A stretch of DNA of 64,000 nt from Hymenoscyphus infarciens (lineage: Eukaryota; Ascomycota; Leotiomycetes; Helotiales; Helotiaceae), in NCBI GenBank assembly GCA_001414345.1, contig LLCB01000279.1:1-64000 (forward strand). Direction: 5' to 3'. The stretch's first letter is position 1, and the number at the start of each line of letters is the position of its first letter. This document shows positions 23,426-35,805 of the stretch, piece by piece. Both the position numbers and the translations under genes were made by a program. The notes below the pieces were generated by a model that saw only the letters and a program-made list of their open reading frames with translations, was not told where the DNA came from and made no database searches.

Positions 23426-24428
23426 TATTAGTATAACTTATAGTTATAAAAGCGATATAAAAAGAGTTATATTATCGTTTATATATACTAAGTAAAGCTA
23501 GTTATAATACTTTTCTAAATAGTTCTTAAATAAGAAGATTATATATTTCTATATATACTAACTCGAGTAGTTATTTACTTCTAAATATACTAATACTAGT
23601 ATCTTTCTAAAAAGACAGAAGTTACTTAAAATTATTAAAAACCTTATATCTAATCTATCTAATTAGAGCTTTCTATTTCTTATTTTTAACTAATAAGAAA
23701 GCTTTATTTTAAGACTTTATTATCTCGTCTTCTTTTCTATCTATCTTAAAAGCTTAATATCTAACTTATTAGTAGTAACTAACTTTTATAAAGCGTTATA
23801 GTAATTCTTTTTAGTTATAGTATCTATAGAACTACTCTTACTATTAATCTACTTAATTCTATTAATCTCTTTTAATTTATATATCTTTTATAAATATATA
23901 AACTTAATTATTAATTACTTCTCTTTAGTTATATCTAATTTAGCTATATATTTATAAATAGACTTTGAATTATTATATATAACTAGTAGAATCTTAAAGT
24001 CTAAGATACTTTCTAATATTAATTTAATTAAGATAGTAGTAGTAAAGCTAGAGCTTATTATATATAATTCTAATACTAAAACACTAGAAGTAACTCTCTT
24101 ATACTTAGTAGAAGACTAATATAAAATATTAATATTATTATTCTTATTTATAAGTATAATAATATAGCTGATTTATAATAATAAGTTCTTATTATTAGCG
24201 AATAATCTATTAGTAAAAGCGTATAACTTTAGAGAAGACTTATCTAGTTTAATAAATTTAAGTTCTTTTATAGTATTATTAATTTATTATTAAACTTACT
24301 TATTAAGAAGTAAAATATTATTATTTTTAGAATTAATAGTTTAGATAATATAAGATAAGTTAAAAGTAGTCTTAGGTTATAATACTATAACTAAGTATAC
24401 TTCTTAGATATATTATATAATATTAGTA

Positions 24429-27378
24429 TAGAGAATATATATAGTTTTTAAAGAACTAACTATACTAACTTACTATATAGTTAGTTTTAGTAAATTTTAC
24501 TTAGTTTTAAATTATTTGTCTAAAACTATAGTTAGTATAGTTTTATATAATAAAACTATATAGTTTTAAAAACTAAGTTACTTTTTAATATTATATAAAA
24601 TATATAATAATATATTAAAATTTTATAGTTTTAGCTAGGTTTCTAAGAAAGTTTAAGTTTTAAAGAGCCTAGAAAAGAGGAAAACTAAACTCTTTTAAGC
24701 TCTATTTTAGCAGTTTTTAGGCTTTCTATTAGCTAGGCTCTTACTATCTATCTTATAATAAACTTTAAACGTTAGTAATACTATTATTAAAATAATAATA
24801 ATAATATTAGTATACTACTAAAAAAAGCCTAAACACTCTCTAAGAGATTAGTAAGAGTTCTTAAACCTACGCTAAAGATACGCTAATCTCTTATATTCTT
24901 TACTTCTACCTAAGCTAAGGCTTAAGCTGCCGCTGTTACTAAAAAAGTAGCTACTCTAAATAATAAACTAGGAGATAAAGATATAGATTAGGAATAAGCA
25001 CTTTTATATATACCTCGTAAGTCTTCTTCTACTAACTCGTCTTATTTAGTTTCCTCTAGTTTATCTACTAGTTTAAAGTATAAATATATATAAAAGTTAA
25101 ATATAGAGTAATAATACTCTTAGTAGATATTAATACTAAATATATATATTAAATAATAAAAAAGAACTTCTAGGATTATAAGTATTATATATAATAGTAC
25201 TAAGTCTTATCTAGTATTAGAATCGTATAAAAACACCTATTTAAAGTTTATAAGATTCTAGATAAAGGACCTTATTAAAAGATAGTATATAGTATAGAGT
25301 AGTAGATTAAGATTACTTTAGAATTAGTATAGTAAAATACTAAAAAGCAACGTTAAATTAGCTATAGTAATAGTACTTTACTTAATCTAAAAGTACTTAA
25401 ATATCTTTAGGTATAAGTAATTATTATATACTCTCTAGCTTTTAAACTAGTAGAGATTCCTAAGATTAGAGCCTTTTTATACTATCTTAATCCTAATATA
25501 CTAGTTTAGCTTCTACTTATATACTATATAATCTATAAATAGATCTAAAACTAATATAATATATAAAAAGTTTAAATCTACTATCTACTTAATAGTATAC
25601 TCTTAAAGATCTATATCTTATATAACTTTTAGAGCTTACTAAATAATCTTATAATATTTAATATACTAGTATACTTTATAAGAGTAGATAGGAAGCTTTA
25701 ATTAGTAGTATTAGCTCTTAAAGAAGTTAAAAGCTCGTATATAAGTAAGTATCTTAGAGAAGCGATTATCGAGGTTTTAAAGAATTAGAGTTTTATATAA
25801 AATTTAAAATACTTTTAGATAGATAACACTTTAAATAATAACATAATAATCGAGTTTCTATAGTTAAGTATATACTTCTTTTACTCTATTTAATACCTTT
25901 ACTAACTTTTTAGAAATACGTCTTAAATATAGAATCTTAAATTATACTACTCTTAAGTATTAAATACGTTATATAGGTTATATTATTAACCTTACTATCT
26001 AGTCCTTCCTCTTTTATATAACTAAAGATACTCTTAATTATAATAATATTAATTAATCTTTAGTATTTTAAGTAATAATAGATTATATTAAAAATTAGTA
26101 TAAAATTAAACCTTTTAGTAAACTTTATAATATTATAGTATATATTTAAAAGAGTATTTAATAGCTTATAGCATATAAAGAGATTATAGAATTAAGGCTT
26201 AAAAGAGATAATAATACGTAGTAGAATTCTTAGTATAATATATTAGATAGTATACTTATTTATAAAAATAATATACTTCTTTACTTTAAGTACTTTCCTT
26301 TTAAAAAGAAGAAAGACTTTAAGTATAATAAAGATAATATACTCTCTAATAATAATTAGTATATTTTCTATATATTATATATAAGTTTCTAAAGTAATTT
26401 AAGTATACTATTAAAGTACTTAAGTTAGATTATTTAACACTCTTAAAAGCACTTATTATAATAGATTATTATCTCTTAGCTTTTAAGTATAGTAAAAGGA
26501 TATTTATAAAGGACCTTATACTCTTATAGCTATTTAATTTAAACTAGAAGAAGCTAAATAAATATTATTAATTATCTAATAATTTATTAGTATATACTAT
26601 AGTACTTATATTAAATCTACGCCTTAAATAGTAGTATATTAATAAGAATTAGAAAAAAGCTTTTTAAGACTTTATTAGAGGTTTAGTACTTAATCTTTAG
26701 AAGGAATATCGTCTAATAATCTTAGTATTACTTAATAATCTTACTACTACTACTACTACTCTAAAAGACAATAATAATCTCTTTTCCTTATTCCTTTATA
26801 CTACTTTTAATAAAATTAATAATATATTTACTACTAATAAATATAAGTACTATTATATCTCTTTTATTATACTAATATATTTAAATCCTATTAAATAGTA
26901 GCTTAAGCCTATCTAATAAAAGTAGTATCTAAATCTCTCTTAAATAGCTCTTAATATACTCTTAATACTTATTATATCTACTAAGCTAGAGTAACTCTTC
27001 TCTAGTACTAAAATTATAATTACTAATTATTAGAACCGTCTTAGTATACTCTTAATAAACGCTCTTATATATACAAAGTCTTAGTTCAGTTTACTTAATA
27101 TAGAAGATACTATAATAAAGTTTAAAAGAGAGATTAAAGTATTAAAGAAAGAGAATAATAAGAGAATTATAAGAGAGGTTTATACTTTAGTTACTACTAA
27201 AAAGCTACTTTTAGGTTAAAAATAGTAGCTCTTTTTATCTACAGTTTTTAAAACTATAATAGTTTACGTAGTTAGTTTTGTTAATTTATTACTTAGTTCT
27301 ACTAATAGTACTAAAACCGTAGTATAGTTTAGTATATTCAAAACTAGACGAAAACTACGAAAACTATACTATTCTCTA
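24429..27378 (+). mobile_element. RIP-degraded hAT transposon nested in Copia-2
   Basis: The terminal inverted repeats read TAGAGAATATATATAGTTTT on the left and TAGAGAATAGTATAGTTTT on the reversed right end. They fit a CAGAG-type hAT terminus after C-to-T change. Copia-2 sequence resumes on both sides. Broken plus-strand translation near 26.9-27.1 kb shows the hAT dimerisation block (ALNILLILIISTKLE, LFSSTKIIITNY-NRL). Upstream fragments resemble a BED-finger region near 25.2 kb. The element is inactive. A clean 8-bp target duplication could not be read in this low-complexity sequence. Confidence 0.75.
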
Positions 27379-28846
27379 TACTATATAATATATTAGTTCT
27401 TAGTTTCTATTATATATAAAGTGTCTTTTATATTAGATATCTTATTCGCTAGCGACTCTTATACTAAATTTAAGTATTTTACGTAGTTATAAGTAAGTAA
27501 TATAAAGCTGTTTTAATACTTAGTAATTAGACTTCTATTAAACTTAATTAGATAATTAATAATAAGCTTCTATCTCTTCTTAGATATAAATCTAGCTTTT
27601 TTAATAATAACGTTCCTCTTATTAGTAAAAGCGTTATTAGTAAGTATAAAAGTATTATTAGTTTAAAAGTTTCTAATACTAAAAGAGCTATTATTTAATT
27701 ATACTTATTTATTATATTAAAATAACTTAATATATAAAAGACATAGATTAAATACTAACTATTCTATTATAAGCTTTATAGTATAGTATTTATAGTATAT
27801 TATAAACTAATTATTATAGCTTCTAGAATACTATATAATAGTCTAACTACTTTAAAGAATATATTCTCTTACTAAGAGTAATCTTTAAGTAGTTATATAA
27901 AGAGTTTCTAATTTAATTTAATTAAGAACTATATATATAATTATATAATATTCTAAATAAATACTTATAATTCTAGAAGTATTATAATAAGTATAAAGAT
28001 AATTCTTTAGCTTACTCTTTAAATAATAGATACTTAGATAAGTACTAGTAACTCTCTAGTATTATTATATACTTAGATTACTAGTTTTAACTTTATAAAA
28101 GTAAATACTATACTCTTAAATTTAATCTTATCTATAAACTATAATCTAGAATCTAAATATTCTAATATCTAGTAATTACTCTTTCTAAGTAATAATTTTA
28201 AATATAGCTTAATCTATTATCTATTTATCTATTAATTTTCTTTTATTATAACTTAATATATATTATACTATTATTAGCTATAAATACTTTAGTATTATAA
28301 GGTTTACTTAAACTAGTAATAAAAGTTTTAGTATCTTAAAGTATAATATTACTCTTATTTTTATTAATAAAAGTGTTTAATTCTTAGAATAGTACTTTAA
28401 AAAACTCGTTTAAACTTAGTAGTCTTAGATACTTTTAGTATTATCTATGACTACGTATCTAGAGCGGTTTTAGTAAGAGTTCTAGAATATTAGTATTTTA
28501 ATAAATTTATAACTAATAAAGTTAATATTAAGAAGAGAGTGAATATTATTTAATGTCTTATTTACTCTAAGATCTAAAAGTTCTCTCTTTTTATAAGATT
28601 ATAGTATTATTTTAGATAGTATTATACTAGAAACTTCCTTAGTTACTAGTACTACTCTAGAAGTTTTAGAAGTTTTAATAAAGTATAGTTTTCTAACTAT
28701 AGATTAAAACTTTATAGAACTATTTAGTAGTAATATAATATAGTTCTTATTCTTAATTTCTTAAAAGATTAAAGAATCTATTTATAACTATTTATACTTC
28801 TACTATACTAAAATATTTGAATTAAAAAGTAAGTCTCTAACTTAGT

Positions 28847-29830
28847 TATTATAGAATAAAAGTAGATTAGATAAAGAATTATCTAATAACCTCTATTCTT
28901 TAAATAAGAAGTATAGTATTTAAAGTCTTATACTCTCTCTTATAGTTCTAAGGAATTAAGTATCTATTTTAACCTTACTTTACTAATCTTATACTCTTAA
29001 TATAGCTTTTATAATCGCTATAGTTATAAGCCTAGTTAGTAGATAGAATACTACTTCTACTATACTAGTTATATTAGCTTTATCTTCTCTTTATCTTTTT
29101 TTTTTACTTCTCTTTTTAGAGTATTACTTTTATAATAGTAAGCTTACTCTTAACTAAGAAGGTCCTCTTTACTAACTAAAACTCGTAGCTTATATAATAT
29201 AACTACTTCTTTTATATTACTTATTAAGAAAGAGTTTAGAAATACTTTAATCTAAATATTTTTAATACTAAGAACGCTAATAAGCTTAAAAGACTCTATC
29301 TTATAATTAAATAAGCTATAATTAATAAGAATATAAAACTTAAAAAAGTATAGCTTTTAGTAAATAAAGCTTAGAATATACTCTTAGTAGCTTAATATAT
29401 AAGAAGAGATTAACTAGAATAACTACTTCTAATAATAGCTAGTAACGTTAAAGAAGACTTTAGAGGTAATATTAAAAGATATACTTTTGAAATTAATAAG
29501 CTTTATACTATATAAGGTAAAATCTATAAAGTTAGCTTCTAAGTAGAGAGTATTATAGATAAGTCTATACTCTTAGAAGCCTAATTCTTACTTAAGTATA
29601 CTAGGAAATTCGCTCTCTAAGACTTAATTAAAAATAATCTAGTACTAATATTAGAAAGTATAGAAGATATAATATATATAGAATACTAGAATATACTTAC
29701 TTAAACTAAAGCAAGGTTTATAAACTCTAATTACTAGTTCTCTAACTAGAAACGCTATTATAACTAAGTAAAAAAATTTAACTCTTAAAGATTAAGAGCT
29801 TATTTATAGTAAAGAACTTCTTAAACGTAG
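28847..29830 (+). mobile_element. Copia-1 5' fragment (LTR plus start of gag)
   Basis: 28847-29022 matches the Copia-1 LTR with one extra base. 29023 to about 29830 follows the Copia-1 leader and gag start up to about position 15960 of the complete copy, then homology stops. The 3' truncation adjoins the MITE-like element. Confidence 0.8.
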
Positions 29831-29839
29831 TTTATTAAT

Positions 29840-30415
29840 AGTTATTATTATTAAAGTTATAGTAATTAATATAAATACTATCTTTTTAATTATTAAAAAC
29901 AGAAATACTATCTAATTAAGTTATTTCTAATAGAAATACTACTCTTATACTATATATTTATTTAGTAGTGATTTTAGTACTAAAATAATAAACTAGAAGA
30001 AGTAGTATTTATATCTAAAATAGATAGTATTTCTATTAGTATAAGACGTAGAGCGTTAGTTTTTAGTAGTATATTATATATACTTTATACTTATTTTAGT
30101 ATTGTTTTTAGAAACGTCTTTGCTTAGAAAAGGTCTTTAATTCTATATATACTTAGTTACTATTTACTATTTTTAGGCGATATACTACTGTTTTACTAAT
30201 ATAAATACTACTATTTTACTTATATTAAATAAATAACGAATATATTAAAAAAGATACTAAGAGCGTATAGAATAAATAAATAATATAAGAGTAGTAGTTC
30301 TATTAGAAATAAATTAATTAGATAGTATTTCTTTCTTTAATAATTAAAAGAATAGTATTTATATTAATTACTAAAATAAACTATTAAAGTTATTATTACT
30401 ATTATTAGTATTATT
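29840..30415. mobile_element. MITE-like element with ~100-bp inverted repeats
   Basis: The left end contains AGTAATTAATATAAATACTA, then TTTTTAATTATTAAAAACAG and AAATACTATCTAATTAAG. The right end read in reverse gives the same series with few changes, through TTTCTAATAGAA and CTACTCTTAT. The ends sit about 580 bp apart with no coding capacity. Exact termini are uncertain by about 10 bp. Confidence 0.65.
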
Positions 30416-31372
30416 ACTCTACGTTCTTAAGTATATATTTAAAATAGAATCTAAAGACTTTAGTACTAGCTCTCTCTAATATTATAGCTCTTAACTTTTT
30501 ATCTAACTTCTTAGTTTAGTTAACCTTAGTAGTAGTAGTATATAGTATTTAAGATATAAGTATTTTATACTTATCTATTTTAATCTATATATCTTTATTA
30601 GAAAGTGTTTATTATAATTTAATATTAGTAAATTAGTAGACTTTAGTAAACTTTTCTTAATTCTATTTTTTAAAGTTAACTTAAAATTAGTTTTAAAGAA
30701 GAGAATCTTTATACTCTCCTTTAGTATACTTCTTCTCTTATTTAGTAGTTTATATTATCTCTTCTATTAATATTAACTTTAGCTTTAGTACTATCTTTAG
30801 TACTAGAATAGGTACGAGAACTAGTACTATTAGAATCGAGGTTAGAGTTAGTATATCTATTATATTATAAAAGATATCGTTACTTAAAGTAGTAGATTTA
30901 GAGTATATAAATATAGTAGATATTATTAAATGTCTAGTTATACTTTACTTAGTAGATAAAGAGATATCGGGTTTTAAGTAAATAAGTATCTTAGAGAGTA
31001 TAAATTATTATAGAGAATAATAGAAGATTAGTATTTATAATTAGAGCTTTCTATATTCAGAAGCGTTTATAGTTTATTAAAGTATTAAATAGTAGAAGAA
31101 ACTACGATCTATAAAAAGAAGTCTACTAGTAATATCTAGTTTACTTTTATATATAAAGTAACTAAGTATCTAATCTATACGTCTACTAATTAGTATTAGT
31201 ATAACTTATAGTTATAAAAGCGATATAAAAAGAGTTCTATTATTATTTATATATACTAAGTAAAGCTAGCTACGATATCTATCTAAATATTTCTTAAGCG
31301 AGAAGGTTATATAGTTCTATTTATACTAATCTAGATAGTTATTTACTTCTAAATATACTAATAATAGTAATC

Positions 31373-32440
31373 TTTTTATTAATAACTTTAAGTTATTATA
31401 AAGAAAAATCTTAAAAGACTATATAAAGAACGTAGTTTTTTAATATATTAAAAGCTTACTTAGCTTATATAAATATATAATTATATAAATAAATATCTAA
31501 TAAGATACTCTAAAAAGTAATCTTATATAAGTTAGTATATATTATTAATTATTTCTTAATATATTAAATAGTTATCTAGCTCGTAGTATATATATTAATA
31601 GAGCTATAGTAGTAGTAAAGTAGATAAAAGATATATATAAACTTTTAAAAATTTTATCTCTAGAGATTTAAATCTTTATAATAGTATATATTCTCTTTAA
31701 TAGTTATTAATAGCTCTAATTAGACGTTTAATACTAAAGCTCTTATTAAAAGCTCTTAGACGCTCTAGTAAAACCCGGTCTATTCTCTCTACTCTATAAT
31801 AGAATTAGTAGTTAACTTAAAAAGAAATAGTACGTATATACTTTATATAGATTAGGTTTACTAGAGAGCGGCTAAGAAACCGAGTCTTATTTACTAAATA
31901 TTAATTATATATATAAGAGCTTATTTAGTTCACGCTCTTAATTTACGAATCTCTATATAAAAGTTAAATCGAATTAATTCGATTTATAAATCTACTTTTA
32001 AGTTAGAAATCTATTTAGTAAAAAGCCTCTATTTATAAATCGAATTACTTAAATTAAGCCTTAGTATTATATTTATAAATCTTCTATATAAAAAAGTCTA
32101 ATTTGTAAATATATCTCTAGAGATATATTTATAAATCGAACCTTTGATTTATTCGTATCTATAATACTAATAATAATACTATAGTATATATATCTCTCTT
32201 ATTTAGTATAATACTAATAATACTATAGTATATATAACTCTCTCGTTTAGTATAGTAACGCTATACTATTCTTAATCGTATATATACTATAATTACTAGT
32301 ATAATAGTAGCTTTCTATTTTAAGAATAACTTTATTAAAAGGTCTTATTATCTTATTAGTATACTTCAAAGCTTTATAGAGAAAGAAGTTATAATAGTAT
32401 TACTAATATATATTTTCAGTGAATTCTTTTTAGTAATCAA
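31373..32440. other. RIP-degraded DNA, no gene
   Basis: AT-rich. It contains the 31725-31820 repeat shared with 23070-23160. A series of TTTATAAATCGAATTA-like direct and inverted words lies at 31960-32130. ACTATAGTATATATA repeats occur at 32170-32240. It ends abruptly at normal GC near 32440. Confidence 0.5.
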
Positions 32441-32995
32441 TTCACTAAGAATTCGATTTAGGAATATCGCACGAGCGAATGAAATATCGCCCGTGCTAGC
32501 TCGATTCGCAAGCCACCAATTTCCAAACACAGACTCCTCCCACACCTGCAGCCACATCTTTTTGGCTCACCGTGGACTCACCGAAGTCCATTATTTGTGC
32601 GACCGGTGCAGTGCAATAGGTATGCTTCGCCACCCCTGAACCCACCCCACATTCCCATCCACCTCACGCCTGAAATCCAACCAGCCGCGTCACTGTCAGC
32701 GCATCCCCTCTGTTCATGTTCTCTTCTCCGCCCGGTCGGTCCGCCCTGATAGTCGACACACTCGTAAACCACATCAACGACCTGTCTGAATACCTGGGTC
32801 ACTCAGCTGGAGCCTCAAAGACTACTCTCTCGAAGCAACTCGGTGTCATAGGCATATTACGCAGGCGCAGTCCCCAAATCCCACGATAGTATAAGGTCCG
32901 GTCGGTGGATTATCACCGGAGAATTCAACGACTTTTGCAGCTTCCATCCTCATCTTTTCCTAATTATACCGGAAACTTTACGAAAACGGTTCATC
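32441..32995. other. Normal-GC upstream region of the isolated gene
   Basis: The sequence switches to normal GC at about 32440. A minus frame at 32578-32802 is open but without a recognisable domain. The region probably holds the promoter of the gene at 32996. Confidence 0.45.
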
Positions 32996-34139
32996 ATGTC
33001 CTCTCATATCAGTCTCGATTCCTACGTCGACATTGCAATGTTCTTTGCTTCTCAAGGTTGTCGGTACAAAGGAGATTTGTCACCATCAGAGTACTCAGAA
33101 ACGAATCTCGAAATTTCCGACCTTACCGATTTCAGAGAGCATTGGAGCAAGAAGATAGGCTCATGGCGGACAGAGTATCCAGGCGGAGGCAAGCCCTTCC
33201 GTTATTGCGAAAAGCTTGAGGATATTAAATTTTGTACTTTATTCCTTCAACATCCTGTTGCTGCAATGCTTCTATGGAAGGTTATGCGAGCCTTTTACAA
33301 CCTGGATCATGTAGTCTGTGGTGTACTTCCTGCTTCAAGGTCTGCCGTTACAAAATGGGAAGCAATGAACATATTCCAGTATCTGGAAGCAAGTGAGGTG
33401 GAGGAGAAGTGGCGTCATTCACTGTCGAACATGCGAAGGGACATAGAGGCCAAGCACGTTGTCACCAAGAAAGTCTCGAGATCGAAAGCCAAAAAAATGA
33501 GGAACCGTCTGGAAATTGTATCCGCGGCTAAAAACGAGGATTCAAATGCAGAGAAAAGCTTACAAGAGATGGATTATCGCATCAATGATATGCGACAAGG
33601 CGTTGACCAGCTGGAGAGAGCATGGGAGGATTTGCAGCGAGATTTCCTGCAAGAACTGGAAGACTCCCCAACTGCGAAATTGATGCTGGAACGAATCGGT
33701 TTCGCAATGGAGAAGAGATTTTCGATGTTTAACCATGGCTTGAAGGACGATATCAATTTTACCAATGTCCCCAAGAGCCATGTTGGAAATACGGAACATA
33801 GACCAGGTAAGTTGATGCTTTACAATAAATCTTTCCACGCCGCTAATTGTCGCAGGACTCGAGACTTTTGACTCGGAATTTCCAAATATGAAAACCGAAA
33901 CACCCCAAAGGCAGTTCCGGCCACTTACACGTACGAATTCTATGGAAGCCGTGAAAGAATATGGTAAGTCAAAATTTTCATTTGTGAAACTGCACAAACA
34001 CACACTACTGCTTGCTAATTCTTACTTAGCAATCGTAGTTTTCATGGCCACAAAACAAGGAGAAGCAACTTTGGGAGCGGTAGCAATTATTTTAGTTTTA
34101 TTATTTTGTTTATATCAAGTTCAGTGGTGCATAAACTAA
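32996..34139 (+). CDS. Hypothetical coiled-coil protein with C-terminal membrane anchor
   Basis: Exons are 32996-33806, 33856-33963 and 34030-34139, in phase, giving 342 aa. Introns of 49 and 66 bp both start GTAAGT, with GCTAAT branch sites. The N-terminal ~130 residues look globular (FASQGCRYKGDLSPSEYSET). Residues ~130-255 are charged and helical with a likely coiled coil (MRQGVDQLERAWEDLQRDFL). The last 25 residues form a single hydrophobic helix, GAVAIILVLLFCLYQ, and then stop, as in tail-anchored proteins. No family was recognised. The gene sits alone between two transposon blocks, the usual setting for fast-evolving or lineage-specific fungal genes. It is not secreted by this reading. 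Confidence 0.7.
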
Positions 34140-35629
34140 AAACAGAAGAGCACTTACAAGAAATAAGTGTACTACTCGATTTAAGATTATATTAAAAGAA
34201 TTCAAGGAACTGCTTCATACTTTACACGGGCGCGAACTTGTGGACTTTTCGCGAATAGTTTAGAAGAACGAGGAAGTTGAGATACTGATTGTTTAAAACT
34301 AACTTACACAATATCTAATATTGTGTAAAGCGGGTTAGGTAGTTCTATCCAGTATATTGTTTTCACTAACCGCTACAAATGGCTACATACACTAGTGCTT
34401 TGAAGTTCTATACTTTAGATACGAGTAGTATATATACTTTTCACTTTGACACCAAGCTTAGAGTAGTAGCAAACGAAGCTTGATTACTTTGTAGTAGTGA
34501 GAAACTTAGTTACTACTACCTTCTATATTATGAGCAACCTTCTTAGATAATCATAGCTAATAAATAAAACAGTTAGAGAGAGTAAGAAAACAAGTTCCTA
34601 CCTCCGACTATAGAATCGGTTCTTCTAAATGTCTCGTGTATCTTATTCGGTGTATATACTAGAAAGATGCTAAAGAACAACGACCTAAACTCTCTAAGAG
34701 AAAAGATCCCCTTATATAATATTCGATAACTATAAACGTAGTGAACTAGCAGAAGTAAGCCGTAGAGTGCTAAGAAGAGGTATTAAATCTTTGATTATAG
34801 GCGTGGCAACTTGCGAAGAACTAGTAGTAGAGCTCTTAAATAAATATGAAATAATGAAAATTTATAAAATAAAGAGTATTTAAATTAAATTCGAAGCTTA
34901 ATTTATTTTCGTAAATTAGTTGAAATAAAACTAGTATATATATATATGAATTTCATGACTTTTTATATATTTTAGATAAGTAGTAATAGTTTTAGCGTAA
35001 TCTTCTCTATTTCTTAGTATCTAGTAAATTAAAACAAAATAGAGTTAAAAATAAGACTATTCCTACTTATCTCTAGAAGTACTAATATTATAGTATTTAT
35101 CTCTCTCTTAAAGTATACTCTTTATATTATTAATATTCTTATATTTTAACTCTTTAAAAAGATCTCTTCTATAAGAGAATATACGCTTAATATCTACTTC
35201 GAAACTAAGAACCGCTAGTATATTCCTCTCTACTAGTACTAATATAGAGTATTAGATTTCGTTCGCTTTCTACTAATTTAAGAGCTAATCTAAGAAGTAT
35301 TTATTATCTCGTTTAACTAGTATAGTCGATAGTATTATTATAATAAAATACTATAGTATTTTAGTTTAATATATTAGTATAATATTCTAGTAGTACGTCT
35401 CTAAATATACTATAATACGATTATAATATCGTAATATTATATAGTATATCTTTTAATAACTCGTAAATACTAAAACCCACTTTTTCTTAAAATAAGACTA
35501 TTTATACTTTTTCTATATACTCTTTTATTACTTACTTATTACTAAACTTTATATTATATACTTTATTAAATAAAGATTAAGCGTATACTAGAAAGCTTAG
35601 CTTTATTTTTTTTTTAAAAATAATATAAT
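34140..35629. other. Transition into RIP-degraded DNA
   Basis: 34140-34830 has intermediate composition and no open gene. 34830-35629 is AT-rich and fully broken. Sequence near 35310-35460 resembles the reverse complement of 42230-42420, so it may be one end of an older element split by Copia-2. Confidence 0.45.
34304..34328. repeat. Perfect 11-bp inverted repeat
   Basis: TTACACAATAT, three bases, ATATTGTGTAA. It lies about 165 bp downstream of the stop codon at 34139, too far and too AT-rich to be called a terminator. Confidence 0.7.
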
Positions 35630-35805
35630 TGTCGGTATATATATATATTTAAGAGGTAAATAGCGATTCGGATTAGTGCACGTAGGTACACGTGTACTCG
35701 CTTAGAGGCTACTTAAGTAGGCATCGTAGCTAGCTTTACTCGATATATACGAATAATAATATAACTCTTTTTATATCGCTTTTATAACTATAAGTTATAC
35801 TAACA
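35630..35805 (+). repeat. Copia-2 5' LTR
   Basis: Starts TGTCGGTATATATATA and ends TTATACTAACA, with intact TG/CA termini. It is less mutated than the 3' LTR. Confidence 0.88.

Larger units (their letters stand above)
23426..31372 (-). mobile_element. Copia-2 minus-strand copy, broken by nested insertions
   Basis: Segments match, in reverse orientation, the complete Copia-2 element at 35630-41804. 23426 to about 24428 matches its 3' LTR plus RNase H end. About 27379 to 28846 matches the part at about 40.8 to 39.4 kb. About 30416-31372 matches the gag start plus 5' LTR (31194 to about 31372). Between the segments lie a hAT element, a Copia-1 fragment and a MITE-like element. About 2.9 kb of Copia-2 interior is missing at the second break. 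All frames are destroyed by RIP. Confidence 0.8.
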
